A DNA stretch of 64,000 nt from Portulaca oleracea. Taxonomy: Eukaryota; Streptophyta; Magnoliopsida; Caryophyllales; Portulacaceae. Of the stretch, positions 10,596 through 21,869 are shown in pieces (the first letter of the stretch is position 1; every line of letters starts with the position of its first letter). The notes beneath the pieces were generated by a model. The model saw only the letters and a list, made by a program, of their open reading frames with translations, made no database searches and was not told where the DNA came from. The position numbers were made by a program, and so were the translations under genes. Where the stretch lies: positions 18,679,867 to 18,743,866 of the forward strand of contig CM055882.1 in NCBI GenBank assembly GCA_029582165.1, in the 5' to 3' direction.

Positions 10596-13402
10596 TCAAT
10601 TATCTTCTTCATCGGATACTAAGTCTATATAGTCAGGGCCTGATGAGCCAAAGTGTTGACCTGATTGAGGAGTAGGGTTCTGTCCGGTAAGGAAGCCCCA
10701 TCCTTCGGCCGCCCAAGAAGAGCCAGGTGGATCTTGCTGAGAAGAGCCAGGAGCATCATATGTGTGAACCCGTCCAGATTCGTCCACGTGGAAGGAACCC
10801 GGATAATGTCCTTGCAAAACGGGGGCTTGCAAAACCGGGGTTAAGCTCCAATCATCACCATATTCCTGTTTGACCGGTTCCTCTTTACCCAGAAAGTATG
10901 ACGAAGCAGAGTCAAAGAAACCCCTGTTGCTTGAAGAAGGCATGGTAGGTGCAGGGATTTCAGGTTGATTCTCCTTGAAATCCACTGGTGTTTGATGGAA
11001 GTCACCTGACCATCTCCGTTGTGGGTAGTCAGAATATCCTTGTGACAAGGACATACCGCCGAACATCTGATCCAGCATAGAAGTATCGGAGGCCTGTGAA
11101 GCAGCATCACTTTCACTTATATACCTCCCATAAGCACGTGTTCGGGACGACCCTCGGGCACCAGCAAAGCTCATAGTACTGGAAGACCCGATGGAGTGAT
11201 CGGTATCATCCTCGGGAATGAGGGGAATGCTTGGAACATAGCCATGAGACTGAGTTCCATAGGTAGTCATCCCGCCGCTATTACCTGAGGGACCTGCGCT
11301 GCTACCTGAAGGGCCTGCGCCGGGTGTCATATGAAAACCACCTCCTCCCAAGTCGATGTCGTGATTGCTTCCCTCTTCTTCACCGTCATCATCGTATGCA
11401 TGGAAAGCAATGGGTATAGCCCCGTCACCGCCCATGTTGTTGTTGTCATCATCATCGTCATCGTCATTATCGTCATCGTCAGCATCGTGACCTCCTTGGC
11501 CCCTACCATGGTGGTGGTAATGACCTCCTCCTCGTGGTTGTCCTCTACCACGACCTCCACCACGTCGAGGCCCAAAACCCATTCGACGCCGATATCGTCT
11601 CTGCATGTCTTGAATTTCATCGCGGTAGTATATAAGGGCAATGGCCTCCATGGTCGCTCCGACTCCACTAGCGATTTTCTTTTATAAGAATAAATACTTG
11701 GATGGAGAGTTGGAGGGTATTCATTATTTTGGAACTAAAAGTCTTACCGGGTACATTCGAGGACAAAGGAGCTCGGGCGCTTTCTACGGCGACGTGCGAA
11801 ACCTAGTGGGTTAGGGATCTGGTGTTCGGTGCCACCAAATTAACCAAGGTTAGTCACAACATAAGGGTGAAAATTGCAAGGAGTTCTTACAGTGCTCACC
11901 ATGCGTCCCATGAGGCGTGGTCGAATGGATGCGGCATAGTTGGCCCCCATGATCAGCAAATTTCCAATGGGAATCCCCATGAGATTGACTTCAAGTTCAT
12001 CGAAGTCAAGGCGGGGTAGAACATCTTGGCGGTGGATTGGTGGTACCAATGAGGCCATACATGCATGCATTGGTGGGTGACCCTTTCCGCATGATACCAT
12101 ATGAAAGTAAAAGGGCCTTCAAATAAGATCCTTCTACAGTTGATATCCTGTAATGTATCGAGGTCCGGAAGTTGATCTTCCGTAACCTCATAAGCCGCCC
12201 AAGGGTCCAAAGCACACTAAACATGTGTTAGTGGTGAGCTTGATAGTTTTAAAGTCAGGTTGGAAGCAAAGGAAAGGTCATACTGTCTGGATTATTCAAG
12301 ATGCCTCGGAAGAGTTCAGTGCTCTACACGACGTTTTCTAACGATAAATCATCGCGCCCCAAAGGCGATTGGAAAGACAGACCGACTTTAGATTGGGAGA
12401 CAGCCCTCAGTATTCGTAGAACCATATCGCAAAGAGTAGGAGTTAGTTTTCAAGCTACAAGATAGGTAGATGGCAAGGGAAAAGGAGATACCTCGATGAC
12501 TTTCCAAGCCGAAAGATAGGTGTTGTTACGCTCGAGTTTGGATTTAGGGACTCGCACACCCGAACGTAGTCCCGGAAGAGACAAGTGTAGTCGCCGCACT
12601 GACTAAGTTGGAGAGATTATCTAGGTCTGCTAAATTACCTAGATAATGGAAGAATACACGACTACCACGGTCAGCAAAGATGGTAGTACACAGGAAAATG
12701 GCAAGTATCACTCGCCGTCTTTGTGCATCAGTGTACATTTCGTCCCAGAAGTTGCCCTTCAGGACCTCGTCGAAAAGAACGGAGTAGCGGAAACTCCGTG
12801 TCGTGTATGGTGCCCATGGGGCGAATAGGGCTATTTGTTGGGCTTTATCATGGCCCAGTCATCAGTCTTGTAGGGGCACTCGTAGAAAGATAACCCCGTA
12901 ATCATCGCAAAGTCAAGAGGGGTTATAGTCATCTCATACTCCGGAAAGTGGAACGTGTTGGTTGTGTCCCAAAAACGTTCACTTAACGCACGCACTACGC
13001 AATGGCCAGTAGGCTCGCGCATGGCATGCAGAGCATTGAGGAAATGGTTAAAACCAGCTGCCCTGACTGTATCTTTTGCTGGAAAACCCAATTGTTCCAG
13101 CTCATCCAATAGTCTCATCACTTTACCAATCGCCCCACAGGCTTGGATGTTATCGGCCTGCAAGGCAAAATTGTAAATGAGATCTCTGAGTAGAATTCGA
13201 AATGCCATAATTAGTGAAGAAAGTAACATACCGTGACTTGGGTGATAAAGTGGGAGATATGTACGTCGCGACAGTAGAGGAGATCTTGACCGTCCCACGG
13301 ATGGGGGCCGGCCCAATCTCGGCTCATGTTGCCCTTCTGGGCTAAGTCAGCTGCCCAAGCTTCCTTCTTGGGGTGATATTTTGTTGGCTTTGTTGTCGGC
13401 AT
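10596..13402 (-). pseudogene. Antisense gene 2: second PMD-like gene, spliced, with frameshifts
   Basis: The model has four exons on the minus strand: 13402-13232, 13157-12492, 12216-11900 and 11678-10596. Introns are 74, 275 and 221 nt with GT-AG ends (donors CACG|GTATGT, GAG|GTATCT, ATG|GTGAGC). PMD features are HISHFITQVT|ADNIQACG across intron 1, ALSERFWDTTNTFHFP, MTITPLDFAMITGLSF, and RVFFHYLGNLADLDNL. The reading changes phase near 12840 and 12590 in exon 2 and near 12080 in exon 3, so this copy looks decayed. The last exon encodes an RG-rich patch, a run of Asp/Asn and a Gly/Ser-rich tail ending VSDEEDN. Start ATG 13402 (MPTTKPTKYHP) and the last acceptor, chosen to keep phase, are less certain. 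The protein is related to antisense gene 1 in architecture but not closely in sequence. Confidence 0.65.
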
Positions 13403-14420
13403 TGTGAAGTACTGCAAAAGGCTCAACTCAAGTATCAGATTATGCAATACCCGAGCAAAGTCAAGCAGTATAGAAATGTCAACAAAGTCAAGCAGTATAG
13501 ACTTGCGCGTATTTGGGCCGAACATTTTAGGCCCATTTGATTAAATCGGCGCGGATTTATCTTGGACCGAGTTAATTTTGGGCCGAGTGATTTTGGGCCT
13601 ATCCGACTGGATTGGCGCGGATTCTGGGCTAAGGAATTTTGGGCTCGTTTTTGTGGGTCTGCGCGGATTCTAGGCGTTTTGGGCCGAGATTTTTGGGCCC
13701 GTTTCCAGTTAGGGTGGCGCGGATTTACTAGGTTTTCGGGGCAAATTTTCTGGGCCTCATTTTGATAGAGTTGCGCGGATTTGGAGCTAGGTCAGTCCAA
13801 GTTTTTAGATACATTCGTATGATATGCCAACAAGTCCAAAACTTAATCAAGTTTAAGTTCAAGACTTCATAATAAGTGCATGGGTTTGAATATTTCAACA
13901 CAAGATTTTCTACCCAAACACATGTACGAGCTAATTCATGCAAACTCAACAAAATGCAAGAAATTAAGCAAATTTCTACATATATGCATGGTGGATACTT
14001 GAGACTTGAAACTTGCAAAAACATACCTTTTTCTTCTGAGTTGCGCGGATTTAGGTCTGAACTGAGTAGAATGCTCAAGCAAGCTCACAGACTCAGCTCA
14101 AGAAAGTGTACGAAAATGGCTCCAAACTAACAAGAGTTGCGCGGATTTGCCTGAGATATGAGCAAAAATTTTCAGCTAAAGGAAGAATGGCGCGGATCTG
14201 CTGGGTTTTAAGGAAATGTTGAGCTTTGGGGTTTTTCAAACAAGAGTTGCGCGGATTTCAGTAATAATGCAGAATTTTTGAGCTTACCCAGTTACCCGAG
14301 GATGGCGCGGATTTCTCAGGGCGAAGCAAAAACAGAAATGCAGTCGGGATTTACCTCAGGGTTGCGCGGATTTGGCTGCTGGAAGGTGTAGGCCTGCTTA
14401 GTGTTGCGCGGATTTTTGCC
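13403..14420. promoter_or_regulatory. Candidate promoter region of antisense gene 2: about twelve GCGCGGATTT motifs
   Basis: Motifs occur at about 13548, 13614, 13660, 13714, 13771, 14041, 14134, 14189, 14246, 14303, 14361 and 14403, many with preceding TT or TG. From 14134 to 14361 they recur every 55-58 bases although the DNA between them is not repeated, so this is not a simple tandem repeat. The cluster sits directly upstream of the start of antisense gene 2 (13402, minus strand). Function is inferred from position. Confidence 0.45.
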
Positions 14421-15090
14421 CGAAGGTGGTGTCTCTTGGCTGTTGAGCTTGGCGCAGCTGCGGTAGAGAGAATGGAGAATGAGGATAGGTTTGAGTTGAG
14501 AGAGTGAGGAGATGACAAGATAAGTGAATGATAGAGAGAGAGTGAGGAGATAAGGAGTGAGTGATAGGGGATGAGTGTAGAGAGATTGAGTGAATGTAAG
14601 GTGAGTGAGTGGTTGTGAGGTGAGTGAGTGGCTTTAATGCCATGAGAGTAAAAGACAAATAACTGAGGGAGTATTCTCTTTACTAGTTTTTCTCTTGTTT
14701 TATTTTTTTTTTCGTCTTTATTTTCATTCTCTATTTTATTACTTTACTTTTTTTTAGTTGTGTTTCTTATCTTTGCAAATCAAAATACTTATAAAATTAT
14801 CCTTTTTAGAAGAAGCATAACAAGCCTGGGCAATATCCAGCAGTCAAGCTAGCTACAAACCAAATTCCGGATATCTTTCAAGCTACCCTTGGAAGTTGAA
14901 GCCTGGACAACATCCAGCAATCAATCAGCATCGGACTACCTCCGGTCGGAAGACCAAGCTACCCTTGGATCGCTCAAGCCTGGATAATTTCCAGCAAGTC
15001 AAGTCAACAAAATTTGGACTACCTCCAGTTGACTACAAGAGTATACTTTGACTTTCGTCTTATTCAGACTCAGTCAAAGTGGGGGCTATC
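14421..15090 (+). other. Element 3' untranslated region and polypurine tract
   Basis: A purine-rich stretch (14460-14640, many GAGTGAG/GAGATAAG words) is followed by an AT-rich stretch. Then come imperfect repeats of CAAGCCTGGGCAATATCCAGCA-like phrases at 14821-15010. The tract AAAGTGGGGG at 15077-15085 lies five bases before the LTR start and is the likely polypurine primer for plus-strand DNA synthesis. Confidence 0.6.
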
Positions 15091-15184
15091 TGTAGACACC
15101 AAAATGGGTCAAGCGGATTTTCAGCCTAGTCCGGGGGGTCGAGAAAATGAAGCTGCGGATTTCTTAATTTTTGAGCCAAAAGAT

Positions 15185-15312
15185 GCGGATTTCACTGGTT
15201 TGGGCCAAGAAGACTGGGTCTGCGCGGATTTCACTGGTTTGGGCAAAGAAGACTGGGTCTGCGCGGATTTCACTGGTTTGGGCCAAGAAGACTGAATCCG
15301 CGCAGATTTCAC
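15185..15312 (+). repeat. 39-bp tandem repeat in the LTR U3 region
   Basis: Units start at 15185, 15224, 15263 and a diverged fourth at 15302, an exact 39-base period. Each carries one GCGGATTTCACTGGTTTGGG phrase followed by CAAGAAGACTG. The array lies about 280-400 bases upstream of the TATA-like box, so the repeat multiplies the motif within U3. Confidence 0.85.
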
Positions 15313-15591
15313 TTTTTGGGCCCTGACTGGGGTGGCGCGGATTTTGGTGCCGGGTACCAAGGCTGGTTCAAATTTTGGGTCGGATCCGAATTCAAATAGA
15401 ATCCGAAAATCTGCGCGGATTCATCACCCGACCCAGTTGGAGTTGCGCGGATTTTGCCCAGTCAAGCCAACTGCAGTTTCCAGTCAACCAACTGCTGGTA
15501 GTTGTGCGGGGGTGGCGCGGATTTGTCGATAACTGGCCAACCGTCGTCAACCGTCACCAACCGTCGATAACCGTTGCCAATTTTGGGAGTC

Positions 15592-15598
15592 TATTTAA
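15592..15598 (+). promoter_or_regulatory. Candidate LTR TATA box
   Basis: TATTTAA sits between the motif-rich U3 part and a palindrome ATCCGCGCGGAT at 15601. Its position within the LTR fits the element's sense promoter; transcription start is unknown. Confidence 0.5.
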
Positions 15599-16669
15599 GG
15601 ATCCGCGCGGATCCGGAGCAGAGGTTGGCAATTTTTGTATTCGGCGCGGAGATTTTTCTGGGCACTCACATTTTAACACTGATGAACACAAAATTCGACC
15701 CGACGAAGCATAAGGAAATCCGCGCGGATTTCCTCGACAAATCTCTCTCGGCTGTTCTGAATTCTCACATCCGATCCGAATCAGTTCCCGGCGACCCATT
15801 TTCCCATCGATCTGCATTGGATTCGGGGTATAATTCGCTTCATTTTACTCATTTTTTTTAGTTTTTTTGTTTTGTTTCCCGGTTTAAGAAAAGATGTAAC
15901 AATGTAGTCCTTTAGTTCCCCGCCCGATGTAATTTGTTTCTTTCGTTTTATTTTTTGTGAACTTTAGAATCTTTTGTTGAATTGCATGTTATTTTAGTAA
16001 ATTTTGTGACAACTTTCTTTTACTCTTTTTCTTCTTTCTAATGTAACCCGACCTAGTAAGGGCCGCTTCGGCGGGCGGTGCAAGGGCATCCCCCTACACC
16101 GGCATTTTTACCCCCGAACTTGTTTTTTTGGTTCGAGACCGGAGTCAAAATTTTTAAGTTTTGTTAATTTTACTTAAAAAAAATTAACTGGCGACTCCTT
16201 ATTTCTTTTTACTGAAAAGAAGCGTTTTTTGGCTCGGGCGAGCAACGGATCCGCGCGGATCTGCGCTTGTCTCGGCCCGATTTTTCCTGTTTTCTTTCTT
16301 TCTTTTTCTTTCCTGTTTTTCTGCTCACCGAAAATTTTCGACCCAGAATGGTTCGGATCCGCGCGGATCCAGGAACCATCTCGGCCAAAAACTGACCCCG
16401 AATCCGCGTGGATCCGGGCGAAGTTTTGGCCTAAATGGCCCTGGAATCCGCGCAGACCCGGGTGCATTTAGGTGAAGTGGGTATGAGAATCCGCGTGGTT
16501 CCGACCCTATTTTCGTTTTTTTTTAGTTTTCTTTTTATCCGACCCTCGAAAAATCAGTTATGTGAAAAGTTTAAGTTTTTTATTTTCGCCCCTTAAAAGA
16601 TAAGCAACCCTACGTCGAATCGACCTTCCGTGGGGGACCGTGCCCTCCGGGCCGCGGGCCCTACAGGTG

Positions 16670-19490
16670 GCACTCAACAAATGTTTGAGGGGACGATGAC
16701 ATGGTTCATCCGTGTGATGGTGAAGCTTAGAAACATTTTGATGCCACTCACAAAGAGTTCGCATCGGAACCACGCAATGTGCGGTTGGGTATGTGCACGG
16801 ATGGTTTCGCCCCTTTCGGTAGTTTCGAGCAAACTTATTCTACATGGCCTGTTATAGCTACCCCCTACAATTTGCCTCTGTGGCTTTGCATGAAGAAGTC
16901 TTACATGTTCCTCACGCTCTTTGTTCCTGGTCCGAAAAGTCCAAAAGGAAACTTGGACGTATACATGCAGCCGTTAATAGACGAGTTGAAACAGTTGTGG
17001 GTGGAGGGTGTAGACACGTATGATGTGTCTTTGAAGGAATTGTTCAGAATGAAAGCGTCCGTGTTGTGGACAATAAGCGATTTTCCAGCGTACGGTATGC
17101 TTTCTGGGTGGACCACCGCAGGTAAGCTAGCTTGTCCATATTGCATGGACAAAACAAAATCACGGTGGCTGAAACATGGGAGGAAACAGTCATGGTTTGA
17201 TTGTCATCGACAGTTTCTCCCAATAGACCATCCTTATCGTACTAACAAGAGTGCGTTTTCAAAAAAATCGAGAAGAACATTCACCTCCACCCCCTCGCCT
17301 TAATGGGAGCCAATTTTGGGAACAAGTGTCAAGATTGCCAACATCTACTCAACAACAAGGCAATGTTGACGGCTATCTTCAATGTCACAATTGGCATAAA
17401 AAGAGCATATTTTGGGAGCTACCGTATTGGAAAGACCTGCTAATTAGACACAACTTAGATGTCATGCATGTTGAGAAAAATGTGTTTGAGCAGGTGTTGA
17501 ACACCATCATGGACCTCAAAGGAAAGACAAAAAATGATGACAACTCTAAGAAGGACCTAGCCGCTCACTGTAAGCGTCGCCGTGTTGATAAAGAAAGGAC
17601 AGGTGGAGCTGCATATGTCATGGGTAAAGAGGAGCGTAAGGCATTATGTTAGTGGCTTAAAGACCTCAAACTTCCCGACGGATATGCAAGCAACCTAGGT
17701 AGATGTGTAGATGTTAACACATCAAGATTACATGGTATGAAGAGTCATGATTGTCATGTTTTCATGGAGAGGTTGTTACCAATTGCCGTTAGGGAGTTGC
17801 TTCCTCAGAATGTTTGGAAAGCCCTGACGGAATTAAGCCAATTTTTTAGAGACTTGTGTGCCTCTAAGGTTAGTGTTGATGATATGGTCCGGTTGGAGAT
17901 GAACATACCGGAAATCATATCTGGCTGGAGATGATTTTCCCTCCCGCATTCTTCAATGTGATGGAGCATCTTCCAATACACCTTCCATATGAAGCAGCTA
18001 AAGGTGGACCGGTGCAGTATAGGTGGATGTACCCTTTCGAAAGGTAATTAAATTTTTGTATTGCATTTAGGACCCGCCTTTTTTCTTTGTAGTGTATTTT
18101 TATTAAACATTTAGGACCCGCCTTTCTTTTTGTAACGCATTCCTCGACGCGTGGTGGTTGTCAAATGTTGTAGATTTCTGCATCATTTGAAGAAGAAGGT
18201 TGGCAACAAGGCACGCGTTGAAAGCTCAATATGTAATGCGTTCTTAACGGAGGAGATTTCCAACTTTTGTGCTGCATACTTTGCACCGGAAGTGCACACA
18301 AAATCAAGGGACCTTCCAAGGAACTCATGCCCCGAGTTGGGTGATGCATCCGACGGGAATGGAGCAATACCTGAGTTTTTTTCATCGAACATTGGGTACT
18401 CTCCAGCTGCAGGGAAGATAAGATTCCTTGACCAACAAGAATATGAGGCTGCACATGAATATGTCCTTTCAAACTCCAATTTAATGACTGAATATGAAAG
18501 GTACATATACAACATAACTTAATTAGATCAGCATTTCAATTATCAATAACTTATTTATCCAGTAGAATATTCACCTATGTTGACTTATTTCAGTCAATTT
18601 GAGGAAGAGATGGCCTGTTTGTATCCACGTACACCGCATGGTGAATTATGGAACAGACATCGCAAAGAATTCCCCCGTTGGTTGAGAAGAAAGGTTAACA
18701 TTCAATTTGAGTTGTTTGGTTTTAAATTATTGGTTAACATAGGTTACATGAGATTAATTTCGCAATTATTAAACAACGTTGTAGGTTTTGTCATCCGGTG
18801 AAGGAGACGGTTTATCTTGCTTTAGCGAAAGGCCCTAGGAAGGATGTTTTATCTTGGGCTCATTTCTACATTAACAACTTCAATTTCCATGCTTACCATG
18901 CCGATAATAAAACAACGAATGCAAATTATGGGGTGTGTGTCAAAGGGGTGAATGGAACTGACTTCTACGGGATTTTGAAAGAGGTTATTGAGTTAATTTA
19001 TACTGGGCGTAGTAGTGAATACAAAGTCCACTTGTTCAAGGTTGAATGGTTCGACCCGGGTCAAGGTGGCGCAGTCGTGCATGATCATTACAAGCTTGTT
19101 GACGTTAACCAAGCAAAGAGGTATAGGGTGTATGAGCCTTTTGTGTTGGCATCTCAGGCTACACAAGTGGTGTACATCCATTACCCAACAACCAAGAAGG
19201 ATAGATCATCATGGACTGCTACACTGACAATTAAAGCAAGACAAACAATAGATGGACTCGATGATCATGATGGAGCATTTCAGGAAGACAACAATGTGGA
19301 CCCCCCATCACTTGCTAAGTTCGACCTACTTGACGATCGAGATGGCTCGGGAGACGAACTATTTAGTGATGATGAAGAAGGAGAAGATCGGGGTATACTA
19401 GATAGTGTGGAGGACGATGATTTAGAAGGAAATGAAGCATTGGAAAATGCCGCATTTGTGGAGTTGCTTAGTGATGATGATGATGAGTAG
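16670..19490 (+). pseudogene. TNP2: CACTA transposase TNP2, 5'-truncated and frameshifted
   Basis: Transposase of CACTA elements. Conserved blocks are RNVRLGMCTDGFAPFG (about 16775), MWTISDFPAYGMLSGW-like at about 17075, LACPYCMDKTKS (17130), WFDCHRQFLP (17200), DVMHVEKNVFEQ (17459), MEHLPIHLPYEA (17960), and a DUF4216-like C-terminus with VDVNQAKRYRVYEPFVLASQ (about 19100). Introns with GT-AG ends separate exons near 18041-18170, 18500-18593 and 18755-18785. Damage seen: in-frame TAG at about 16728 and TGA near 16695, a phase change at an A-run near 17265, a TAG at 17650, and another phase change near 17925. The N-terminal half was separated by the Tat insertion. The C-terminus ends in an acidic SDDDDE tail. 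It is certainly non-functional here. Confidence 0.88.
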
Positions 19491-19699
19491 GTCGCACGTG
19501 TAGGTTCTTTTGTTTGAACTGTCATTTGGTTTTATTACGTTGTACGATTAACAATTTAGAATTTTATTGTTTTATTTTGTTTGGTTATAATTTAATTTGT
19601 TTTCATGGTTGTTATTCGATTACTCACTGCATGCATCAAATGTAAATTAATTTTAAATTCATTATTTGTGCGGTCAATTATTGGTTATTATATTGCAGC

Positions 19700-21827
19700 T
19701 TAAGAAAACGCCACGTCCCCACCATCCCCTCTATGGAAGATCCAGCCCGGTAATCCTATCGACCCATCCGACCTGAAAATCCCCCTCATTAGGGGGGAAG
19801 ACTGGTATGTCAACTTTAATTTTAGTCAATACATAATAATTAATAAATATTGCGCCTCTCTCACTTGTTGCTCGTTTCTTGTAGGATCTCAATGCCTGAG
19901 GTTACTAAGGTCGTGTCGGATAGTCTAAAATCCCATTACCAATGGGAGGCTCTTAGTGCCGGTGATATGAAAGATCGTGAGAAAATGGTTTATTGGTCGT
20001 ATTTCTATGTAAGAATACAATCCTTCGGAACCTAATTATTTTATTTGGATTTCGTTAGTATATATGGGACAGTAAATATGTGTTTAATTGTTTTAATTGT
20101 TATTGTATAGCAACGTTTCGAATATGAAATGGACCTGGCTCAGGAAGTCTTCAACATGTGGCATAGCAAATTCAGCGACCTCCTTAAGGGCCTGGTCTAC
20201 CGGGAGAAACATACCCCAAGGAACAAACCAATCCCCCATTTGTCAGATGAAATCCGGGCGAGGATGTGGGCTAAACGAGAGGAAGAGGCCTATAAGCGTC
20301 GGGTCGAGGCATACACGGCGAATCGGAACAAAGCCCCGGACCAGAATAAGCACTACGGTGGGGCGATGTCCACCGGTAAATACTTGCGAAAACTGGTACG
20401 CCTCCCATCATCTTTAACTTTCACTTTTTCATCAATACAAATTATCAGGTAATATATGTAATGTTTCTAAATATATTCCTAGGCTAGTGACGGGATCCAT
20501 CCATCCCCCGCGGACGTCATAGAGCACTATCATTGTAAACAAGACGCCCACGGCAACAAGCAATGGACTGACCCGAAGGCGGCCAAAGTTTATGTAAGTC
20601 ATTTTCTTCTAAAATTAGTTTAATAATTTATTTGTTGAAATTGTTGTTGAAAGTTGGAATGTGCAACTCATGTTTAGAAACGAGCGTGTGGCTCGATAGG
20701 ATTAATCGGCGTGTGGCAGTATATCAAAACTTGATTGTATGTGTTGGAATTGTTGTTGGAAGTTGGAATGTACAACTCATGTTTAGAAACGAGCGTGTGG
20801 CTCGATAGGATTAATCGGCTTGTGGTCGTATATTGTTACTTGATTATATGTGTTGGAATTGTTGTTGGAAGTAAGAATGTGCAACTTATGTTTAGAAACG
20901 AGCGTGTGGCTCGATAGGATTAATCGGCGTGTGGCCGTATATTATTACTTGATTATATGTGTTGGAATTGTTGTTGGAAGTTGGAATGTGCAACTTATGT
21001 TTAGAAACGAGCGTGTGGCTCGATAGGATTAATTGGCGTGTGGCCGTATATTGAAACTTGATTGTATGTGTTGGAATTGTTGTTGGAAGTTGGAAATTAT
21101 GGGGTGTGTGTAACTTATGTTTAGAAACGAGCGTGTGGCTCGATAGGATTGTATATGTTCAAATGTTCGTTGTGGTGAAGTGGGCATGTGACCCCTTATT
21201 CTACAAGTTGAGTTTATATTGTAATTTGCAGGTTAATGTTTTGTATTATGAATTTGGTATAGTCCATATTACAAAGGAAACTCTGCCGAAATTTCTATGT
21301 AACTCTCCCTATATTACCTTAACTATGGCATCTATTGATAATGTGTTTTGACAACAAACAACATGACCACTTTGCTTTACGTTTAGTTGTGGTTACTAAT
21401 TATCATTAATGTTGATCATTTGCAGAATGAATATCTTGAGCAAGTATCTGCAGCGGGCTTGGAGCCCAATACTGTGGAAGCCAACGCGGTGTTCTACAAT
21501 GTTGCTGGTGGGTTCTCAGTCAAGAATCAGTCTGTCTATGGCCTGGGATCCTCAACGGGCATGTTCTACGAAAGGTCGGCCCGCTATGCACGCCACAATG
21601 GTCAGGGTTCTTCTTCCTCATCCGCCGCCCCTACCCCATCTGCTTATGCTTCCATGTTGGTTGAAACACAGTCTTTGAGGAGTCAAGTCTCCCAATACCA
21701 ACAACTGTTGAGCCAACTTGAAGGAAGATTGTCCCAAGTAGAAGAAAATCAACAGCAGCAGCAGGGGACGCCTTCCAGTGGTCAATTCTCTCCCTCTAAC
21801 TTCATTAATGACCCCCCTTCTTCATAG
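19700..21827 (+). CDS. TNP1: CACTA second gene, TNP1/Transposase_24-like
   Basis: Multi-exon model; the 5' exon is uncertain. Recognisable exons are about 19884-20009 (SMPEVTKVVSDSLKSHYQW), 20111-20395 (RFEYEMDLAQEVFNMWHSKF, then DEIRARMWAKREEEAYKRR), 20483-20593 (ASDGIHPSPADVIEHYHC, ending KVY before GTAAGT) and 21426-21827 (NEYLEQVSAAGLEP to the stop). The order and spacing fit the plant transposase Pfam family 24. The C-terminus has a coiled coil with a Gln run (SQLEGRLSQVEENQQQQQ). The product is thought to bind subterminal repeats and assist TNP2. The intron at 20594-21425 contains a 109-bp minisatellite. The frames I checked are open, but I have not verified a complete product. Confidence 0.72.
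20620..21150 (+). repeat. 109-bp minisatellite in a TNP1 intron
   Basis: Anchors TGTTGTTGGA/TGTTGTTGA recur at 20642, 20751, 20860, 20969 and 21078, an exact 109-base period over nearly five copies. Units share GAAACGAGCGTGTGGCTCGA and differ at few positions, so the expansion is recent. Confidence 0.88.
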
Positions 21828-21869
21828 TGTTTTTGAGGACAACTTTAAAAACTTGTCAGATATGTAATA

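Larger units (their letters stand above)
1..16669 (+). mobile_element. Tat/Ogre-lineage Ty3/gypsy LTR retrotransposon, 5' end off-window
   Basis: A single large element covers the first 16.7 kb. In order it has an untranslated leader, gag-protease, RT-RNase H, a second RNase H of the archaeal type, integrase, a 7.9-kb 3' region with two antisense genes, a purine-rich tract, and a 3' LTR from 15091. The second RNase H between RT/RH and integrase is diagnostic of the Tat (Ogre/Retand) lineage, and long 3' regions with extra, often antisense, reading frames are known there. The 5' LTR and primer-binding site lie left of the window. Three pol frameshifts suggest this copy is not autonomous. The right junction is placed near 16669 because CACTA TNP2 coding similarity resumes immediately afterwards. 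Confidence 0.9.
15091..16669 (+). repeat. 3' LTR of the Tat element
   Basis: The LTR starts TGTAGACACC directly after the polypurine tract and is taken to end CCCTACA at about 16669, giving 1.58 kb. It contains three full 39-bp tandem units, many GCGCGGATTT motifs, a TATA-like TATTTAA at 15592-15598, and four exact ATCCGCGCGGAT palindromes (15601, 15718, 16249, 16357). The right boundary is uncertain. A PBS-like TGGCGACTCC at 16189-16198 could instead mark an LTR end at 16188, with the rest belonging to a leader. No 5' LTR is in the window for comparison. Confidence 0.7.

Noticed and set aside
11327..11687. Overlapping frames rich in Met/Thr and Val/Ile
   Set aside because: Other phases of the GAT/ATC repeat coding the Asp run in antisense gene 2.
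15014..15295. Repeat-containing frame with FTGLG(Q/K)EDWVCAD units
   Set aside because: Produced by the 39-bp tandem repeat, which lacks a stop in this phase; it spans the polypurine tract and LTR start.
20640..21150. CRISPR-like array
   Set aside because: Contiguous 109-bp minisatellite without unique spacers, in a plant transposon intron.
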